NCBI GenBank assembly: GCA_022605955.1
Contig: JAKCOZ010000058.1
Coordinates: 2,666,001-2,730,000 of the forward strand
From: Rallus limicola
Lineage: Eukaryota > Chordata > Aves > Gruiformes > Rallidae
Length of the DNA: 64,000 nt
Direction: 5' to 3'
Under the pieces are notes generated by a model. It did not search any database, was not told where the DNA came from, and saw only the letters and a list, made by a program, of their open reading frames with translations. Position numbers and translations under genes: made by a program. Shown here in pieces: positions 22,301 through 64,000 of this stretch. Positions within the stretch are counted from its first letter, which is position 1, and each line of letters begins with the position of its first letter.

Positions 22301-23696
22301 TGCAATGGACAGGTTGCATTGCTCCAAGAACAACAGGATTTTTTTTAAAAAAAGTTTAAGCTTTAGCTTTTCAGATATTTGGAATATCTCCTGAAGTATC
22401 TGACAGCACAGCGACTTGCAAAGGGAAGGAGAGAAAGGAAGAAAAAAGGCTGAAAAGTATTCTGGAAACAAAAGATAGTTAATCATTCATGTTGTCTACA
22501 ATTCCTTTGGGTCATATAAGTCTCATAACAGACTCTTGCTGTATAGAAAACAAAAATAAAATTAAATCCTCTACTGCCCTACCTTCTCTCCTCTGCAATG
22601 TGTGACCAGAGTCACAAACTGCCCAGTCTTCAAAGGCAAAAGACAAGTCCTAAAGCAGTTAATTTCATGTTTCCCTGACACACTGCAGGCAGCCTTTCCC
22701 CTTAAAGCAAAGACTCTCACATTACCATTCTGTGCAACATTCCTTGCAAATTTTGACATACACTCACAAAGCACATTTACTTCAATCAGAATGTGCACAT
22801 GTGGGGTTTTGGGTTGGGGGCTGTTTTTAGCATTTGTGTTAGCTGGATATTCTGCACTCTTTCTGAAGTTGGCTATTTTGCCTAAAGATTTTGCTTTGTT
22901 ATGAAAGCCAACCAAGTACTTCAGCTTTGAAAGAGAGGGCAAAAAAAGCAGCAGCCAAAACATGCGGTGATTCTTACCTTCCTTTGAAGAGTAACAAAAG
23001 AGCATATGCAATTCAATACTCAAGATCAGTTCATTTTATGCAAAAACCACTAGCTTATCATGGAAGTTAACATCTGCTATGATTCTAACCTACACAATGC
23101 ATGTGTAGGTTATGTGAAGCCCCCATGCTGCTCATACAAGTCACCTTCAGTCTTTGGGAACACAGGCAACAGGGGCAACATAGGTCACCGTTATCAGCCT
23201 TTGTTTTATTTTAAAATATATTCATGATTCTCTGTATTTCCAATGGCAAATACATCCTACTTGGTTGGGTGATGCTGGTATCTGATATTCCATGACTACG
23301 TCAGCTACTAAGTGAGACAGTAATGCACATTTGTGTTACTCTTCCTTTAACACACTACAAAGCTGGATGCAGCTCAGAAAGAAATCCCTAAAATCCATTA
23401 CCTGTTTATGATCGTGTACAAATGGTTATTTATCACGTTAAAAGAGAACCATATGTTCGGTGGAGGCTAGAGCCCCACAAGTATTTTTGGATTAAATCCC
23501 TTTTCAAAAAAATAAGGAGTAAGAGAATTAACATTTGCTTTTGCCAGAAGAAATATTTGCTCATGAATCCTGGGAAGGGAAGGGCATTTAACCTTTTTAC
23601 ATACCATCCCCTCAAACATCTCCAACCCCCCCCCCCCACCACTGCAAAACAGACAACAAAGCTTCCTGCTGCTGATGGCTGCCTAAGGGCTTGAGA
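19364..23696. other. Intergenic, no recognised gene
   Basis: A minus-strand open frame of 155 codons at 22019-22486 has a long hydrophobic start and no domain I recognise. Splice-like and coding bias evidence is lacking, so it is not called. A poly-C run lies near 23627. Confidence 0.4.
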
Positions 23697-24384
23697 GCTG
23701 TCAGGAGGAGAAAGACCTCAGGCTATTGATCAACAGCCAGCTGAATATGAGCCAGCAGTGTGCCCAGGCGGCCAAGAAGGCCAATGGCATCCTGGCCTGC
23801 ATCAGGAACCGTGTGGCCAGCGGGAGCAGGGAACTGATCCTGCCCCTGTCCTCAGGGCTGGTGAGGCCACAGCTGGAGTACTGTGTGCAGCTTTGGGGCC
23901 CTCACTACAAGAAGGACAGTGAGATGATGGAGCGTGTCCAGAGAAGGGCTACAAAGCTGGTGAAGGGTTTAGAAGACAAATCTTATGAGGAGCAGCTGAG
24001 GGAGCTGGGATTGTTTAGTCTGGAGAAAAGGAGACTGAGGGGAGACCTCATCGCTCTCAACATCTACCTAAAAGGTCACTGTAGTGAGGTGGGAGTTGGT
24101 CTCCTCTCCCTCATCGCTAGTGACAGGTCATGGGGAAACAGCCTGAAGTTGTGTCAGGGTAAGTTTACGTTGGATATTGGGAAAAAAACTCTTTACTGAA
24201 AGGGTTGTCAGATATTGGAACGGGCTGCACAGGGAGGTGGTTGAGTCACCATCCCTGGAGGTGTTTAAAAGAAGAGTAGACATTGTACTTGGTGACATGG
24301 TCCAGTGTTGGACCTAGTAGCGCTGGATAGATGGTTGGACTCCATGACCTTGAAGGTCTTTTTCAAACTAAATGATTCCGTGAT
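23697..24384 (+). mobile_element. CR1 LINE 3' fragment
   Basis: Encodes the C-terminal part of CR1 ORF2, 23726-24199, with [36 protein letters not shown] and [18 protein letters not shown] frameshift follows near 24180, and the 3' UTR ends CTAAATGATTCCGTGATT. The catalytic core is absent through 5' truncation. It lies 2.4 kb beyond the IPO8 stop, on the opposite strand. Confidence 0.9.
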
Positions 24385-26756
24385 TAAACCCCTTGTTAGA
24401 AACATCTGGATGACATTTTCTTGGCAGTTGATTTGAAAAGTATAGAAGAAGCGGAACTAGGGAGCAGCTGTAGCTCAGCTGAGTAACACAAAGGTGCTGC
24501 TATAGAAAAGCAGATTTTTCCTTTAATTCCTTAACTCCTAAATATTAGCTTGTGACAGTGTGAGTAACCTCATTAGCAGAAGAAAAATAATTCCCTCTTT
24601 ACTCTGCATGCAAGGGTAGAGCTGTTTCTCTGACAGAAACCCAACTTGACAATCTCATGTGTTGAAAATAAATGGCTCAAACAGTTTACCTGCCCAATAC
24701 TTCAAGCATCAGGGAAGTGTCATCTATCTCCTTAACTTCCTAAAAACATTTTTTAAATTTGTAAAGTGTTTCAAAATTTCCATGGTTTCTGAAAAATTCA
24801 CCAGCTAACTGGGTGCAATGCCCTCCTACCATCTCAGTCAACATACCTCCAGTTAGCGAACGTGACCTATGGTTTTCATAGCCTGATGTTCAAAATAAAG
24901 GATGGCCTGGACCTCTGCTACTTGAGCTTAAATTGCCTGTTCAAGGCAGCTCCAAGTATCATTCACTTTTGGAAATGCAGACCCTGGCATCGTCACAGTT
25001 TTCCACGTGCATAGCAGACATCAAAGTGAGGAATTTTCACTGTTGCTATTAAGTGAGTAGCAGCAATGAAAAACCTACATGAATCAAGCCAGCTTTGGGG
25101 GAGTGAAGACAAAAAACAAGCATGAGCAGAGAACAGTGCCAGAGAGAGTCTGACACAGAGGTGCAGGAAAAAGCAAAGCAGCAGAGAACCTTCTGCCCTG
25201 CAGCTGCTAGGCTGAGCAAATTCCAGGGGATGGGGTAAGAAGCAGGCAGGTACTTCAGCCTTTTCCAGAAGCCAAGGCAGAGAGCACTTCAGATTGATCA
25301 GACCGAATTATCATCACTTTGGGATATTAAAAATAAAAGAAAGCTTCAGCACAGTGCAGGGGCAGAAAAGTGTAATTCACTACAGTCCTAAAAATGTGAT
25401 GGGGTATGGCAAGGGCTTTGATGTTAGGGCACTGCTTTAAAGAAATACACATCAGCAGGTGCTTTAAATTGTTTGGTAAATATTTTTATGTCATAAAGAA
25501 ATTAACACAGAGACAAAATCTGGTCTAAACATTTTATCTCCAATCCAAACTTCACATTCTAAAGCACCCCTGCTTATTTTGGCTACACCACTGATCCCAA
25601 AGAGATCTAAAGGAGGGGCACCTATTCAAATTAGTGCTACTACCAGTTTCTCACTAAACTAACATTCACCAACACCGTGTTATGCATGTTTCAATTCATG
25701 AGAAACCAGTCTTTAAAACCTAGGAAGAGACCTGGCAGGTCTTTCAGCACAGGACAAGAATAGCCAAATGGAATGCAGACCAGAAATCCAATCACAGAAG
25801 TATAAGAGTACAAAGAACTAAGTTTGGAGCTGTTTATCTTCTACCAAGATCAAGTATTGCAAATATTTTGTACCATGTCATTCAGTACTACCACTGGAAT
25901 GGTAATGAATGAATAAAACAGAAAAGAGGTTTATAGAATCCAAAGTAAAATCCAATATTCTAAAATAGTGAAAATAAAACGTTGCCATGTAGAACAGCTA
26001 CATGTGAGGGCCATACCACTTGTCCCAAGGCAGGAGGCAACAGCCACGTAGATTTAGGGTAGCCACCTGCCACGCATGCCATCATAACTCAGATGAGTTG
26101 ATTTCATGGCTAAGAGAAAAATTTAAGACTGCTGCATCAAGGGAAAATCTGCAATCTGTTCAGACCCTTCGGAGTAACCAGTGTATACTCTGCAATTCCA
26201 ACAGACACCTCCCTCTACACAGTTGGTCTGCACCAAATAGGGAAGAGGAGGTTCTGCTCGGAATCCAGCCACGTGTGTGCAACCAATGAACAATTAAACT
26301 GAGTAGTAAAAAAGCAGATGACAGGAAAACACAGAACCAAGGCTTACAGTGTATCAAGAAATGTCCTTACACTTAAAAAATAATGCACTCCAAAATCCAT
26401 TTGTTCAGGTAATCCGTGTACAACAGAAGGCACTGTTATCCATATGAATCTATCAATTCTGCACAGCAAAAACCTGAGAAGTGCAACTCAATTAGATGCA
26501 GCCTGGCCCCTCCCAGTCATTCAGGTTCCTTGAGGACAACTGTTTCCTTTCAGTCCATCAAATTATAAAAACACCACAAGAATTTGTAGATTACAGTAGC
26601 TGGTTAGAAAGAGCATTCTGGTGGGGAAAGCACACTGCTATTTTCCAGAAAACCTTCAGCAGCATTTAATTACCCTCCCCTGTCACTCAGAAGTCATGAT
26701 GCTTTCAAGAAAATGTAATGATGAGGCCCTTCCCATTGACCACTGCAGTTGATCCT
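24385..26756 (-). other. IPO8 downstream region, possible 3' UTR
   Basis: Follows the IPO8 stop codon. The nearest poly(A)-like hexamer on the minus strand is ATTAAA at 26665-26670, about 90 bp past the stop. I saw no AATAAA on the minus strand before roughly 23208. Which site is used cannot be told from sequence alone. Confidence 0.35.
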
Positions 26757-63273
<36,517 letters not shown>

Positions 63274-64000
63274 CTGAAATATATATAAAACATGTTTAGC
63301 AAATCTGTGTTTAAAGAAAACTGTATTAACATCAGGTGAGTTAATAAATACAAACTAGGGATTTTTTTCAGTGTTCCTTGACTCTCCTCATGAAGTATAG
63401 AAGATTTTAGCACTTGGATTTACCCAGACCTCCAGCAATCCAAATAATTACTTGTAAGAGCCCAGCATATAATGGCGCATGGGTAGAATATGTGATGTAA
63501 CAAGACTTTCTGTTAGAGATTAGTGATAATATTTAAATAACTCCAGGAACTATAATTGAAGCACTACAGATCTGGCTTAGCCTCGTAAGTCAAATGGATA
63601 CAGACATGTTTCATTAATATATACTATTTATTTGCAAAACAGATTGTGCTATAATAGCAATACTGAATTTTTAAGAGATTAAAAAAAACATTTATTTTCA
63701 ATTGTAAACAGCATTTGTGCTAGTCATATATTTTACAGCTATCTTTCAATAGACTAGATGTATAGTGAATCTGAACAGAAAAATAAAAACTGGAGAAACA
63801 CAGCAGAACAAACACTTTTAATCAGAATCAAGCATAGACAGGTAACATTTCAAAACACACAGCCTCCCTGGGAACTTTTCAAACATGACATCAGCCACGC
63901 AGCTGAAGAATTTAAAAGAGAAAACAATGCTCACTGCATGCCAGATTTAACAGATATGAAAATCTGATAGCACTATACTGCTGTCACTCAATAGGGATCC
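63274..64000 (-). other. IPO8: IPO8 intron 1 (partial)
   Basis: Lies upstream of exon 2 on the minus strand. No exon-like or promoter-like sequence seen. Confidence 0.6.

Noticed and set aside
22019..22486. 155-codon minus-strand open frame
   Set aside because: Low-complexity hydrophobic start and no recognised domain or supporting structure. Could not be supported as a gene.
24460..24500. tRNA-like phrase TAGCTCAGCTGAG
   Set aside because: No matching stems or second promoter box. It does not fold as a tRNA.

Overview
The window looks like bird nuclear DNA. It carries several CR1 LINE 3' ends with octamer-like ATTCTGTG/ATTCTATG tails, and avian-type ERV LTRs. Its genes are split into many short exons with vertebrate splice sites. 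The species was not identified.

Layout. (1) Bases 1-9995 are a strongly G+C-rich block holding a near-perfect tandem duplication with a 6137-bp period. The repeated gene is a compact multi-exon RhoGAP with an N-terminal PH-like region, resembling the ARHGAP20/TAGAP group. The left copy (52-3270) is cut by the window edge and keeps only its 3' two thirds. The right copy (5116-9407) appears complete, and a degraded CR1 lies between the two genes. Over the 3858 bp that both copies show, I found ten substitutions and no length change. (2) Bases 9996-26756 are A+T-richer and without recognisable genes. They contain an ERVL-type LTR nested in an ERVK-type LTR, a solo LTR, a CR1 copy and one CpG-rich patch. 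(3) Bases 26757-63273, minus strand, are importin-8 (IPO8): exons 2 to 25, about 1018 codons. Exon 1 with the start codon lies beyond the right edge. All 24 exons were placed by splice sites plus unbroken reading frame. One intron (21) has a GC donor. The introns hold CR1 copies and a solo LTR with a perfect 5-bp target duplication.

The two gene systems are unrelated in function. IPO8 is a nuclear import receptor. The RhoGAP genes would switch off Rho-family GTPases, probably at membranes. I see no new multi-gene system. The most unusual items are the recent RhoGAP array, with mostly amino-acid-changing differences and a changed splice donor, the GC-AG intron of IPO8, and the glycine/aspartate simple-repeat tract in the IPO8 acidic loop.
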